Below, piece after piece: positions 16,138 to 25,614 of a stretch of DNA of 35,210 nucleotides. The notes beneath the pieces were generated by a model, which did not search any database, was not told the DNA's origin, and was given only the letters and a program-made list of their open reading frames with translations. Origin of the DNA: an uncultured Oscillospiraceae bacterium. GTDB taxonomy: Bacteria > Bacillota > Clostridia > Oscillospirales > Oscillospiraceae. Positions within the stretch are counted from its first letter, which is position 1. Every line of letters begins with the position of its first letter. A program made the position numbers and the translations under genes. The stretch is taken from the NCBI GenBank assembly GCA_944387075.1, contig CALXDO010000107.1, positions 1 through 35,210 of the forward strand, in the 5' to 3' direction.

Positions 16138-19100
16138 TTAGCTTCTGCGCTTGCGGCCCACCATCAGCCCAATGCAGGCTGTGCTGACCAGCATCACGCC
16201 GGTGAACAGGGCCAACTGGCTGGCGTCGCCGGTGGCGGGAACGCCACTGGTGTTCTGGTCCACAATTACATTGGCCAGGACATAGGTGCTGAAGTGGGTG
16301 AGGTTGGCGGTCACGGTGTTGGCGGTCTTGTTCACCGTGATGGGCACCTCTGCCTTCTCGCCGTTTTCGTCCACATAGTACAGCTTCAAGTGGTCGGCTG
16401 AGAGGCCCTCAGGGATGGCAAAGGTCACCTGTACGGCCCCCTTGGGCTGGACCGGCTTGCCGTCCAACAGGGCGGTGATTTCCATGATATACGCGTGGCT
16501 CATGTCCGAGACCACACCGCTCAGGGCCTTCTCCACACGGGTATAGCCCTCGCCGTCCTTGACGTTGTCCACCGTAATCACGGTGTTGGGGGCAAAGACC
16601 TGGTCGGCGTTGCCCATGGTGATCTGGCTGCCGGTGCTGTTGTCCAAAGTCACATCTCCGTCGGTCTCCACAGGGGTAGAGGGCACGGGAGTGGGCTCGG
16701 GTGTCTGGGTGGGTGCGGGCGTGGGCTCCGGCGTCTCGGTGGGTGCGGGAGTGGGCTCCGGCGTCTCGGTGGGTGCAGGAGTAGGCTCCGGTGTCTCAGT
16801 GGGCGCGGGCGTAGGCTCCGGCGTATCCACCAGTTCTTTTATGGCCTGCTCCAAGGCAGCCGTGGCGTCGTCCACCGCCTTCTGGGTCGCAGTGGCATCC
16901 ACATACACCCGCCGGGCGGCCTGCTCAGCCGTTTTTACCGCCTGCCAAGCTTCCTGGGGATACGCACTGCCATCCAGCTTGGCCGCTTTGTCCAGAGTCT
17001 GGCCCAGGTTGGTCACATCGGCCACCTGGCTCTCGTCACAGCCCAGGGTGAAGTAGTCCATGATGACGTTGGTGTCCCGGTTGGTGGCGCCTTCGTGCTT
17101 GTTCCCGGTGTTGGTGATGGTCAGGCAATACCGGCCGTTGTCCTCCCCGGTCCAGGAGAACAGCTCCTGCTGATCCTGCTTGGTCTCGCTGTACCCATCC
17201 ACAGTCTGGGTGGTCACCACTTCATGATCGCTGAGGCGGGTGACGGTGAAGGTCATGATGGCCACACCCTCTGCACGGCGACCATAGACATGAATTTCAT
17301 TGCCGAAGAAGTCCAACTGCATGGTCTCGTCGGCCTTACCGGACTTGATGGCCTTGCCCCCGTCCAGGGTGGCATCGGACAGTTCCACCCAATTGCCGTT
17401 TTTCACCACCAGGCTGCTCTCGGCATCCACACGGGTGAGAGAAAGGCTGTTTTTGGCGGTGGTGAGCAGCCAAACCATCTCATCCACCTGCTCCTGGGTG
17501 TAGCCCTCTCCCTCCAGAAGGGCCTTGGCCTCACCCAGCATCTGGGTAAAGATGTCCTGGCGCAGGGGGGCGTAACAAGTCAGATCCAGCCCTTCGCAGG
17601 CGGAGATGAGCCCTGCAAGGGCACGGGTGTTCACCGCAGGTACATTTACCTGGGGCTCCCCGCCCTGGGTGACCACAACAGACACAGTATCGGTGACACT
17701 CTGGCCGTTGTAGGTGGCCTGGGCGGTGATGGTGTAGGTACCGGGGGCTGTGAAGGTGACGGTATGATCCTTCACGGTGGCACTGTTGGCCGCTTTGGCC
17801 TCGTCCACCACGGTGTAGGTCACTTGGGCCTGGGGCTGCTGGGCATCCGCGTCACAGGTGCGGAAGAACACATGGGAGGCCAGCTCCAGGGACACGGCAG
17901 TCTGTCCATAGGGGATGACCTGGGCCATGGGCTGCTCCACCACCACGCCGGCGATGCCGTCACTGGCGCAGCCAGCCCCAGTCTCCTGGGCCACAGTGGT
18001 GGTGAAGGACATAAAGTTGGCGGCTTTTCCGTTCTCCACATTGTAGAAGCGGATGGTGTAGCTCTGGTTGGTCTCAGACAGCTGGGCTAGATCGTCCACG
18101 GTGATGGTATCCGCGGAGGCGTGATAGGTGTTGACGGTGGCGGCCTTCACTTCCTGCCCATCCCGATAGGCTGCAATCTTCACGTTGCCCGCACCAGGGC
18201 CTCGCTTGATGGTGAAGGTCCCCCCGGTTCCCACCATGGAAAACTCCAGATAACTGTCTGCCTTCTTGGTATAAACGACCCCTTGATCCTTGAAGGTGGT
18301 ATCGACCCACTTGGTATCAGCTTCGGAGGCGTTCTCCTGGATGACCTGGGTCTGTTTGGTGCCATCGGAGAGGAATCTGGTCACCTGATCTGGGGTGTAG
18401 GTCTGGGCGGTGGGGGCGGTGTCATGCCCGGCTCCGGCAAAGGCGCCCAGATTGAGGGTGTCCAGGCTGCCGCCCAGAATGTCCTGTCCGCCGTTGTCGT
18501 CCACCGTCACACCGGCGTCGACGTAGGGAGAGGTGCTCTTGAGGGAGGCGGCGGCAAAGGCGTGGGCCATATCCAGGTTAAACAGGTTGGCACCGCCCAC
18601 AAACTGCGGATCATCGGTGCGCTTGTTTTCATCCTTAGGAGCCACACAGCCAATGTATACGTTGTTGTCAAAGGTGGAGTTGGCCCCGGGGTAGAAGCAA
18701 TCATTTTTGCTGGCCACAGCGGCGTTGGTGAAATACCAGATGTTGTTGGTGTAGTCCACCTGGTCTCCCTGGTACACCGCATGGCAGGATTTGTTGGAGA
18801 TAAAGGTGTTGTTGTACACCTTTGCACTCTCCAGCTTGGTAATGTCCGTCTCGCCCACTGCCACAATCTGGGCGTTGTGGGCGGTGAACACGCCGCTGTC
18901 GTTGACAGAAAGATTGAAGCGGATGGTGTTGTTGCGATTGTAGGACTTCTGACGCACATGGAGCATGTAGCCACCACCATAGTTGTCATGGGTGTAGTTG
19001 TACTGAATGAGGCCGTCTCGGGTCATGTCATCCAGATTGAAGGCCATGCCGTCCATGCCGTTGACGCCGTTGCACACCTCATTGTATTGGAACACCATGC

Positions 19101-20199
19101 CGTTGGCCCGGTCGCACCAGATGCCGCAGCCGTATCCTTCTGTGGTGCTCTGGAAGGTATCCACGGTGTTGTACTCCACCAGTACCTTGTCGGTATAGAT
19201 GGGGATGATGCCGGAGCGGGTGACGTTGTGGATGTAATTGCCCCGAATGACCACGTTGGTGTGGCGGAAGTCCACGTCGTCCAAGGTGCCCTTGACGTTG
19301 GTGGTGGTGATGCCGTTGGCCTGGCAATTCTCCACCCGGTTGTTCTCGATCAAAATATCATCAAAGGTGGTGATCTTCTTGGAGGTGTCCAGCTCCTGCA
19401 CCCGCACATTGAACTGGTTGGGTGCCTCAGGGAGCCGGGCCGTATAGGTGACAAAGTTGATGCCGCCGGTGCGGTGGGTGGTACGGGTGCCCCAAAAGGT
19501 GTTGGATGTGTTGGGGTTGGACTGGTCGCCCCCCACATAGCCATCCAGGGGACTGCCGTCAGGATTGGTGGGCACGACAGGGTAGATGTCATCCTGGCCG
19601 TTGTAACCCCGGACATCGTGGACATAACAGTCCCGGATGTAGATGTGGTGAATGACGCCGTAGTCATAGCCCTCTACCCGGATGCCGCTGCGGTCCCGGT
19701 TGACGTCGTCTCCCTGGTTTTTCACTTCCAGATTATTAATTTCAATGTATTCCTGGTTGTAGAGGTATACGGCGGCACCGATCTGGTCCCCGCTCTCTCC
19801 CACAAAGGGACCCTGCCAGTCCTTGATCTGGGGCATAAAGCAGGCCCCATTGCCGTCGATGACCGGCTTGTCCCCCTCCCCATACATGTCAATCACAATG
19901 GGGTATCCCTCACAGCCGGAGCCTTTGGGCCACAGGGTGCCGGTAAAGTAGGAGCCGGCCTTGATGAGGATGTGGTCGCCGGGTTGGAAGGTCATGGAAT
20001 TGACGTCCTCCAGGCTGTCAAAAGCGTTGTCCTGGGTCAAGCCGTCCCCGTCGGTCTTGCCGATGTTGGAGTCCAGATAGTAGGTGGTGCCGTAGCCAGT
20101 GTCCACCTTCGGTTGTTCCGCCTGGGCCCGGTTGGCCGCAGGCACTGCTAAGGACAGGGTCAGAGCCCCGGCCAACAGCAGGCTGAGAGTTTTTTTCAC
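16138..20199 (-). CDS. Wall-anchored right-handed beta-helix glycan-active enzyme (GH136-like candidate)
   Basis: The 1353-residue protein has a signal peptide (1-27, AAANRAQA region). A right-handed parallel beta-helix follows (about 35-590), full of Asn-ladder repeats (VVIRGNYIHNV, LVEYNTVDTF, MVFQYNEV, LIQYNYTHDNYGGGY). Further domains are a beta-sandwich (about 600-740), an Ig-like domain (about 745-845), a helical/FIVAR-like region, a second beta-sandwich (about 920-1055), a short helical FIVAR-like block (about 1060-1125), a TPEPTPAPTE linker (1126-1171), a stalk module (about 1180-1310) shared with the GH20 protein, and a VPATGD sorting signal (1320-1325) with hydrophobic helix and GRKRRS tail. 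Asp383 and Asp390 in DGMAFNLD have the seven-residue spacing of the two catalytic Asp reported for GH136 lacto-N-biosidases. That family assignment is a hypothesis; polysaccharide lyase or another beta-helix GH is possible. The start is GTG, after AAAGGA. Confidence 0.82.
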   Translation of the reverse strand: MKKTLSLLLAGALTLSLAVPAANRAQAEQPKVDTGYGTTYYLDSNIGKTDGDGLTQDNAFDSLEDVNSMTFQPGDHILIKAGSYFTGTLWPKGSGCEGYPIVIDMYGEGDKPVIDGNGACFMPQIKDWQGPFVGESGDQIGAAVYLYNQEYIEINNLEVKNQGDDVNRDRSGIRVEGYDYGVIHHIYIRDCYVHDVRGYNGQDDIYPVVPTNPDGSPLDGYVGGDQSNPNTSNTFWGTRTTHRTGGINFVTYTARLPEAPNQFNVRVQELDTSKKITTFDDILIENNRVENCQANGITTTNVKGTLDDVDFRHTNVVIRGNYIHNVTRSGIIPIYTDKVLVEYNTVDTFQSTTEGYGCGIWCDRANGMVFQYNEVCNGVNGMDGMAFNLDDMTRDGLIQYNYTHDNYGGGYMLHVRQKSYNRNNTIRFNLSVNDSGVFTAHNAQIVAVGETDITKLESAKVYNNTFISNKSCHAVYQGDQVDYTNNIWYFTNAAVASKNDCFYPGANSTFDNNVYIGCVAPKDENKRTDDPQFVGGANLFNLDMAHAFAAASLKSTSPYVDAGVTVDDNGGQDILGGSLDTLNLGAFAGAGHDTAPTAQTYTPDQVTRFLSDGTKQTQVIQENASEADTKWVDTTFKDQGVVYTKKADSYLEFSMVGTGGTFTIKRGPGAGNVKIAAYRDGQEVKAATVNTYHASADTITVDDLAQLSETNQSYTIRFYNVENGKAANFMSFTTTVAQETGAGCASDGIAGVVVEQPMAQVIPYGQTAVSLELASHVFFRTCDADAQQPQAQVTYTVVDEAKAANSATVKDHTVTFTAPGTYTITAQATYNGQSVTDTVSVVVTQGGEPQVNVPAVNTRALAGLISACEGLDLTCYAPLRQDIFTQMLGEAKALLEGEGYTQEQVDEMVWLLTTAKNSLSLTRVDAESSLVVKNGNWVELSDATLDGGKAIKSGKADETMQLDFFGNEIHVYGRRAEGVAIMTFTVTRLSDHEVVTTQTVDGYSETKQDQQELFSWTGEDNGRYCLTITNTGNKHEGATNRDTNVIMDYFTLGCDESQVADVTNLGQTLDKAAKLDGSAYPQEAWQAVKTAEQAARRVYVDATATQKAVDDATAALEQAIKELVDTPEPTPAPTETPEPTPAPTETPEPTPAPTETPEPTPAPTQTPEPTPVPSTPVETDGDVTLDNSTGSQITMGNADQVFAPNTVITVDNVKDGEGYTRVEKALSGVVSDMSHAYIMEITALLDGKPVQPKGAVQVTFAIPEGLSADHLKLYYVDENGEKAEVPITVNKTANTVTANLTHFSTYVLANVIVDQNTSGVPATGDASQLALFTGVMLVSTACIGLMVGRKRRS
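16687..16824 (-). repeat. 30-bp tandem repeats encoding a TPEPTPAPTE linker
   Basis: Four and a half copies of a 10-residue Pro/Thr/Glu unit form the wall-spanning linker of the beta-helix protein. Copies differ at silent positions, so they are not recent duplications. Confidence 0.85.
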
Positions 20200-20286
20200 C
20201 GTCGTTCAATCCTTTCTCGTTTCTGTCATAGGGGGAAGGCACCTCATGGTGGACTGAACATCCCCGCCTCCCTCCGGAACTGTCTC

Positions 20287-20295
20287 ATCATAACA
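20287..20295 (-). promoter_or_regulatory. Possible extended -10 promoter for the beta-helix protein gene
   Basis: The minus strand reads TGT-TATGAT about 90 bp before the GTG start at 20199, with no clear -35. This is a tentative call. Confidence 0.3.
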
Positions 20296-20711
20296 CACCC
20301 TTGGGGTGCGTGGATATATCCACTTGGTGCCTCCCCTGATTTTCGTAAGAAACGGCATAAATCGGCCCTTTGTTTGTGCAACATATACATAACAACCGCG
20401 CTTTTCCAGGGGAATAAATATATATACCATCAAATTCCACCACAAAAACTTGCCAGGGGGCTCCCGTTTCTCCGGCAAGGCCCCACGCTTTGACCCCCTG
20501 ACCAAATCCGAGAGGCTCCGACATCCCTTTTGAATCTTCCACCGCTCCCAGCAGGGAGCATGGGCGAATATGGGGAAACCGTCACTCTGATGCCCCACGG
20601 CCTGGCCTCTCGGGCACAAACCGTCCACCCCCAGGACAAGCCGGACCAGGGCCAGACCCCTGCCGCTGTACAGGAAGATGGCAGCACCGCTGCCTCTCGA
20701 TGGGTTTTTTC

Positions 20712-20755
20712 ATAAAATTTTTGTTGTATTTCGCGGAAACTGTATGAAATTTTAT
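20712..20755. promoter_or_regulatory. 9-bp inverted repeat in the divergent region (possible operator)
   Basis: ATAAAATTT (20712-20720) and AAATTTTAT (20747-20755) are perfect inverted copies 26 bp apart. On the + strand TTGTTG (20721-20726) and TATGAA (20743-20748) lie between and overlapping them with a 16-bp spacer, so the dyad would flank a possible promoter for the GH20 gene. Confidence 0.35.
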
Positions 20756-21113
20756 ATCGTATGAGAAAAACTCCACTTCATTTGTGTGTTTTGCACAAAT
20801 TCTTTTGCATTTTTTTGGGTGGAATACAGCTGGACAGGACCACAACCGTTCTGTTAGTATGGTTTCATGAGGAGAATCTAGGCACAAGTTCTCCCTCTTT
20901 TTCTGTACGTTTTAGGAAAAAAAGGGGGCCGCGGGATGTTCCTGTTCCATCAGGCATAACCACATGTGTCGCTGCATCCACCGGGTAGGAATGGTCTACC
21001 GTCCTGTATGGGGCAGTGTACATATGGTCTTTTGTTGTTCTGTCCCCGGGTGGGCGCCTGGGACAGGATGAAACAATCCCCCCCTGCAACGACAAAAGAA
21101 AGAGGTGTTACAC

Positions 21114-24100
21114 ATGCAAAAAACTCGAAACCGATGGCTGGCAGCTGTGTTGGCAGCAGTCATGCTCACCGGTAACCTGATGGCATCCGCCGCAGGTCAG
21201 CCCAAGGCCAGCGAGGAGGAAGATGTGAATCTGGCCCGCCTCAGCGGCGTTACCGCTACCGCCTCCAACTACGAGGCAAACACCAGCTTTACCGCGGATA
21301 AGGCCAAGGACGGCGATACCACGTCCAAGGAATCTCGCTGGGCCACCGACGCGGACAGCAGCATCCCCGAACGCTGGTTGAAGTACGATTTGGGTGCCAA
21401 GCGCACCATTACCAGCTTCAAGGTATTCTGGGAAGTGGCCAACGTCACCGACTACGTCATTGAGACCTCCGTAGACGGTCAGAAGTGGGATGCCCAGGTC
21501 ACTAAGACCAGCGAGAAACCCGCTACCACCGAAATGACCTACTCCCTGTCCCAGTCTGTGGAGGCCCAGTATGTACGTCTGCGCGTCACCGGATACGAGA
21601 GTACTGTGGCTGGCGGCAACTGGTGCAACGTGTCCGTGTACGAGTTTGAGGTGTACGGTCACATGCCTGAGGACAGCGGCTCCCAAGGCGGCGAGATGAC
21701 CCTGCCCACCGGCACCAACCTGGCCCGGGTGGATGGCGTCGTCGCCACCGCCTCCAACGTGGAGAGCGGCACCCAGTTCACCGCCGACAAGGCCCGGGAC
21801 GGTGACCGCACCTCCAAGACCTCCCGTTGGGCCACCGATCAAAACGTGGAAAACCCCACCATCACCTACAACTTCGGCACCCTGCGCAACGTGCGCAGCG
21901 TGGTGCTGTACTGGGAGAACAACCACGCCGACAAGTGGTATGTCCAGACCTCTGTGGACGGCCAGAAGTGGACCACCCAGAAGAGCTTTGAGGGCAAGCT
22001 GCCTGTGGCCACCGCTCCCATCCAGACCGTGAACTTCGACGAAACCGTCCAGGCCCAGTATGTGCGGGTATGGGTGGAGAAGTACAGTGCTGACTGGAAC
22101 AACGTATCTATGTATGAGTTTGAGGTCTACCAGGAAGTATCTGAGGAAGTCGTCACCCCCGCCACCGCCGCTGCCACGCTGGCTCAGAGCATTCAGCTGG
22201 TGGATGGCAAGGTGGTTATGACCGGCGAGGTGCCCGAGAAGTACCAGGCCTCCTGGGGCTGCAACTACGAGCAGGTGGTGGATGCCACCGGCACCGTCTA
22301 CACCCCCCTGGTGGACACCAAGGTGGAGATTTCCGTCACCGTGTGGGAAAAGGCCGACACCACCGCACGCGGCTCTTCCACCGTGCAGCTGACCATCCCC
22401 GGGAAGCACACCGCCAATGAGGGCAACCTCAAGCCCTCCGTAGTGCCTGAGCTGGCCCAGTGGTACTCCACCGCCCAGCAGAAGGGACAAATGTACACCC
22501 TCACCGCCAACAGCCGCATTGTAGCCGAGGAGGCCTACAACGCTGTGGCCAAGGAACTCCAGGCCGACATTCAGGATCTGTTCGGTCTGACTCTGCCCAT
22601 CGTCTCCGGCACCGCCCAGGCCGGCGACATCGCGCTGGTGTATCATGACCAGGGCGGCTTCGACAAAGAGACCTACAACATGGTGGTCACCGACCAGGTG
22701 GTCATCCAGGCCAACGACGCCACCGGTGCCTATTGGGGCACCCGCTCCGTGCTCCAGGCTCTGAAGCTCTCCGGCAATCTGACCATTGCCCAGGGCACCG
22801 CCTGCGACTACCCCGAGTTTGAAAACCGCGGCTTCATGCTGGACGTGGGCCGGAAGCCCACCTCCATGGAGACCCTCAAGGAGATCTCCAAGACCATGGC
22901 CTGGTACAAGATGAACAGCTTCCATGTGCATCTCAGCGACAACCTGATCTTTATGGAAGACTACTACAAGGCCGGAGAGGATGAAGATGGAATCCGTCAG
23001 GCCTACCAGGGCTACCGTCTGGAGTACTCCCAGGACGGCCTGACCTCCAAGGACTACTCCTACACCAAGGCTGAGTTCAAGGACTTCATGAACTACTCCC
23101 GCGCTCTGGGTGTGGACATCATCCCCGAACTGGACGTGCCCGCCCACGCTCTGTCCATCACCAACTACATCATGTACTCCCTGAAGCAACCCGACCTGGT
23201 GCTCCACCAGATCGACACCGCCCACCCCTGGGTGGACCATGTGGACATCAGCAAGCAGGCAGGCATCGACATCATCAAGGAGATCTACGATGAGTACATT
23301 GATGAGGACTTGTTTGACGAGAACACCATCGTGCACATTGGTGCCGATGAATTCTACGACAGCCACCCCGCCTATCGTGAGTTCCTCAAGCAGATGATCG
23401 ACTACATCCAGAACGAGAAGGGCCGTCAGGTCCGGGTCTGGGGCAGCTTGTCCTCCATGAGCGGCGGCGAGGGCTCCCCCTTCACCGCAGCCGACGTGCA
23501 GGGCGCGCAGATGAACATTTGGAACACCAGCTGGGCCAATCCGCAGCAGATGTTCAACCTGGGCTTTGAGCTCATCAACACCATCGACGGCTATCTGTAC
23601 ATGGTGCCCAACGGCAACGGAAACCGGGGCGGATACGGCGACTATCTGGACACCCAGTCCCTGTACAACTCCTGGGAGCCTGAGAACATGGGCGGCACCT
23701 GGATTCCCTCCGGTTCCTCCCAGATGCTGGGTGCCTGCTACGCCATCTGGAACGACAACATTGACACCCGTGCCGCTGGCATCGACGAGACCGACCTGTT
23801 CACCCGCTTCATGGATGCCCTGCCCTATCTGGGCGTAAAGATGTGGGGTACCGGCGGTGACGGCATCGACCGCAGCTACAACGACTTGAAGGCTGTGGTT
23901 GCCACCCTGGGCACCGCTCCCAACACCAATCCCTACCACACCATCGACCTGGCTGAGGGCACCCAGGAGTACGCCCAGTACTCCTTCGCCAGCACTCAGG
24001 ATCTCTCTGGCAACGACCGTACCCTGACCCTCAACGGCGCCACCCTCACCGACGGCGTTCTGACCCTCAACGGCGGCAGTGCTTACGCCTCCACCGGTTT

Positions 24101-25418
24101 GGACGTCATGGGCCCCAAGAACACCGTGACCATGCGGGTGTACAAGGACAGTTCTGCCAACAAAGGGGAGCAAATCCTCCTGGAGGCGGACGCGGCCTAC
24201 GGCGAGCACACCGTCAAGGCCATCGCCAACAACGACGGCACCTGGAAGGTGGGCTTCGCCCGTGAGCTGTACGAGTATGTGTTTGACTACAACCTGCCCT
24301 GCGACAAATGGGTGGACCTGACCATCACCAACGAGGGCAACAAGACCTACCTGCTGGTGGACGGCCAGAAGGTGGAGGCTGTGGGTTCCTTCCTCCCCGA
24401 TGAAAACGCCACCACCAACTTCAGAGGCAAGACCGGCATCACCTATTCTGCCTTTGACATCCCCGTGGCCCGCATCGGCTCCACCACCAACGCCTTCCAG
24501 GGTAAGGTGGATCATGTGACCTTCCACGCCAACGGCGTGGAGCCCACCGTCAAGTATCAGGTGAGCTTTGACACTCTGGGCGGCAGCCCCGTGGAGTCTG
24601 TGGTGGTGGTCTCCGGTCAGACCGTGGCGCAGCCTGAGCCTCCCATCCGGGACGGCTTCACCTTCGCCGGCTGGTTTACCGACAAGGATTGCACCAAGGC
24701 CTACAACTTCTCCACCGCTGTGGAGTCCGATCTGACTCTGTTTGCCAAGTGGACGGAAAATCAGACCGATCCCGACCCCGAGGTCACTCCCACCCCCGAT
24801 CCCGAGGTCACTCCTACGCCCACACCTGATCCCGAGGTCACTCCTACGCCCACGCCCGATCCCGAGGTCACTCCCTCGCCCGCGCCGGAGCAGGGTGTTG
24901 TGGTAGACAACCAGTCCCAGACCCAGATCACCGTGGGCAATGCCGACCAGGTCTTTACAGCGGGCACTGTGGTGAAGGTGGAGGGCATCCAGAACGGTGC
25001 CATCTACCAGCGGGCAGAACAGGCCCTCAAGGGTGTGGTCACCAACATGGACCAGGCTGCCATTCTGGAGTTCACTGCTGTGTGCGACGGTCAGGCTGTG
25101 CAGCCCAGCGCCCCCATCCAGGTGACCATTCAGATTCCCAGCCACCTCTCTGCTGACAACCTGAAGATGTACTATGTGGCAGAGAACGGAGCCAAGGAAG
25201 AGGTGGCCATTACGGTAAACAAGGACGCCCGTACCGTCACCGTCAACCTCCAGCACTTCAGCACCTATGTGCTGGTGAATGTGGCCCCCGCTTCGGGCGG
25301 CTCCACCGTCCCCAGCACCGGGGATTCCAGCCAGCTGCTGGTGTATGTGGCAGCCCTGGCCGGCACCATGACGCTGCTGGCCGCCGCAGTGGTGATCCGC
25401 AAGCGGTTCCATAACTAA
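21114..25418 (+). CDS. Wall-anchored GH20 beta-N-acetylhexosaminidase / lacto-N-biosidase
   Basis: The 1434-residue protein begins at ATG 21114 (AAAGAGGTG just upstream) with a signal peptide (1-27). Two CBM32 (F5/8C-like) domains follow (about 37-190 and 200-345), each starting NLAR and holding FTADKA.DGD and WATD. Next come a linker domain, a GH20b domain (about 455-560) and the GH20 barrel (about 570-930). The GH20 acid/base pair Asp745-Glu746 lies in HIGADEF; MNSFHVHLSDN and IIPELDVPAHAL are also typical. A LamG-like sandwich (about 950-1140), an InlB/Flg_new-type repeat (about 1150-1215), a DPEVTPTP linker, the shared stalk module and a VPSTGDSSQ sorting signal with IRKR tail complete it. 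It would remove terminal GlcNAc/GalNAc or lacto-N-biose from mucin or milk-type glycans at the cell surface. Which activity it has cannot be settled from sequence. Confidence 0.92.
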   Translation: MQKTRNRWLAAVLAAVMLTGNLMASAAGQPKASEEEDVNLARLSGVTATASNYEANTSFTADKAKDGDTTSKESRWATDADSSIPERWLKYDLGAKRTITSFKVFWEVANVTDYVIETSVDGQKWDAQVTKTSEKPATTEMTYSLSQSVEAQYVRLRVTGYESTVAGGNWCNVSVYEFEVYGHMPEDSGSQGGEMTLPTGTNLARVDGVVATASNVESGTQFTADKARDGDRTSKTSRWATDQNVENPTITYNFGTLRNVRSVVLYWENNHADKWYVQTSVDGQKWTTQKSFEGKLPVATAPIQTVNFDETVQAQYVRVWVEKYSADWNNVSMYEFEVYQEVSEEVVTPATAAATLAQSIQLVDGKVVMTGEVPEKYQASWGCNYEQVVDATGTVYTPLVDTKVEISVTVWEKADTTARGSSTVQLTIPGKHTANEGNLKPSVVPELAQWYSTAQQKGQMYTLTANSRIVAEEAYNAVAKELQADIQDLFGLTLPIVSGTAQAGDIALVYHDQGGFDKETYNMVVTDQVVIQANDATGAYWGTRSVLQALKLSGNLTIAQGTACDYPEFENRGFMLDVGRKPTSMETLKEISKTMAWYKMNSFHVHLSDNLIFMEDYYKAGEDEDGIRQAYQGYRLEYSQDGLTSKDYSYTKAEFKDFMNYSRALGVDIIPELDVPAHALSITNYIMYSLKQPDLVLHQIDTAHPWVDHVDISKQAGIDIIKEIYDEYIDEDLFDENTIVHIGADEFYDSHPAYREFLKQMIDYIQNEKGRQVRVWGSLSSMSGGEGSPFTAADVQGAQMNIWNTSWANPQQMFNLGFELINTIDGYLYMVPNGNGNRGGYGDYLDTQSLYNSWEPENMGGTWIPSGSSQMLGACYAIWNDNIDTRAAGIDETDLFTRFMDALPYLGVKMWGTGGDGIDRSYNDLKAVVATLGTAPNTNPYHTIDLAEGTQEYAQYSFASTQDLSGNDRTLTLNGATLTDGVLTLNGGSAYASTGLDVMGPKNTVTMRVYKDSSANKGEQILLEADAAYGEHTVKAIANNDGTWKVGFARELYEYVFDYNLPCDKWVDLTITNEGNKTYLLVDGQKVEAVGSFLPDENATTNFRGKTGITYSAFDIPVARIGSTTNAFQGKVDHVTFHANGVEPTVKYQVSFDTLGGSPVESVVVVSGQTVAQPEPPIRDGFTFAGWFTDKDCTKAYNFSTAVESDLTLFAKWTENQTDPDPEVTPTPDPEVTPTPTPDPEVTPTPTPDPEVTPSPAPEQGVVVDNQSQTQITVGNADQVFTAGTVVKVEGIQNGAIYQRAEQALKGVVTNMDQAAILEFTAVCDGQAVQPSAPIQVTIQIPSHLSADNLKMYYVAENGAKEEVAITVNKDARTVTVNLQHFSTYVLVNVAPASGGSTVPSTGDSSQLLVYVAALAGTMTLLAAAVVIRKRFHN
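24768..24890 (+). repeat. Tandem repeats encoding a DPEVTPTP linker
   Basis: Four near-identical units built on GATCCCGAGGTCACTCC encode the Pro/Thr-rich spacer between the InlB-like repeat and the stalk module of the GH20 protein. Confidence 0.85.
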
Positions 25419-25456
25419 GCTTCCTCCCTTTTTTCTCTTCTTTCTCTTCTTTCCCC

Positions 25457-25500
25457 GCTTCAGGGCCAGGCGTAAGCCTGGCCCTGAAGCATTTTTCTGT
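25457..25500 (+). terminator. Rho-independent terminator after the GH20 gene
   Basis: A perfect 15-bp stem (GCTTCAGGGCCAGGC / GCCTGGCCCTGAAGC, 25457-25490) with a GTAA tetraloop is followed by ATTTTTCTGT. It separates the GH20 gene from the two-component operon. Confidence 0.95.
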
Positions 25501-25502
25501 TT

Positions 25503-25530
25503 TTGACAAACAGAACGTGCCCGTTACAAC
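25503..25530 (+). promoter_or_regulatory. Candidate promoter of the two-component operon
   Basis: A consensus TTGACA (25503-25508) lies 16 bp before TACAAC (25525-25530), itself the first half of the period-11 repeat described next. The arrangement suggests that the regulator acts at or next to its own promoter. Confidence 0.5.
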
Positions 25531-25555
25531 TTGGATACAACTCGTTGCTGACATG
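25524..25555 (+). promoter_or_regulatory. Putative response-regulator operator, copy 1 (period-11 direct repeat)
   Basis: TACAAC occurs at 25525 and again at 25536, an 11-bp period typical of OmpR/PhoB-family binding sites. The core CTTGGATACA and flanks recur upstream of the C39 gene (28667-28699), with 19 of the first 25 positions identical. GACATG follows in both copies. This points to autoregulation and shared control. Confidence 0.55.
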
Positions 25556-25614
25556 CACGCAGGGGTGTGATAAGATGAAACAAAACGGGAGAGATGACGG
25601 AGAGGAGAACCGCT

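Larger units (their letters stand above)
20200..21113. other. 914-bp divergent intergenic region between two surface-enzyme genes
   Basis: No credible gene is seen here; short frames are present but lack ribosome sites and family features. On the minus strand TGT-TATGAT (20295-20287) could be an extended -10 for the beta-helix gene. AT-rich stretches lie at 20385-20440 and 20705-20830. A 9-bp inverted repeat (20712-20755) and dyads near 20871-20894 and 21047-21073 (CTGTCCC...GGGACAG) may be regulatory. The 350-400 bp upstream of the GH20 ATG suggests a long leader or several operators. No riboswitch class was recognised. Confidence 0.5.

Noticed and set aside
20530..20887. Short open frames in the 20.2-21.1 kb intergenic region
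   Set aside because: They have no ribosome site, no recognisable domain and overlap each other on both strands.
16687..24890. Regular 24-30 bp repeats at 16687-16824 and 24768-24890 considered as a CRISPR array
   Set aside because: The units are contiguous with no spacers, are in frame and encode Pro/Thr linkers; no cas genes are present.
21108..25412. A 1434-codon open frame antisense to the GH20 gene, with similar long frames opposite mutS (14115-15953) and the beta-helix gene (18121-20151)
   Set aside because: These are artefacts of high-GC codon third positions: they are low-complexity (Gly/Val/His-rich), lack ribosome sites and domains, and lie opposite strongly supported genes.
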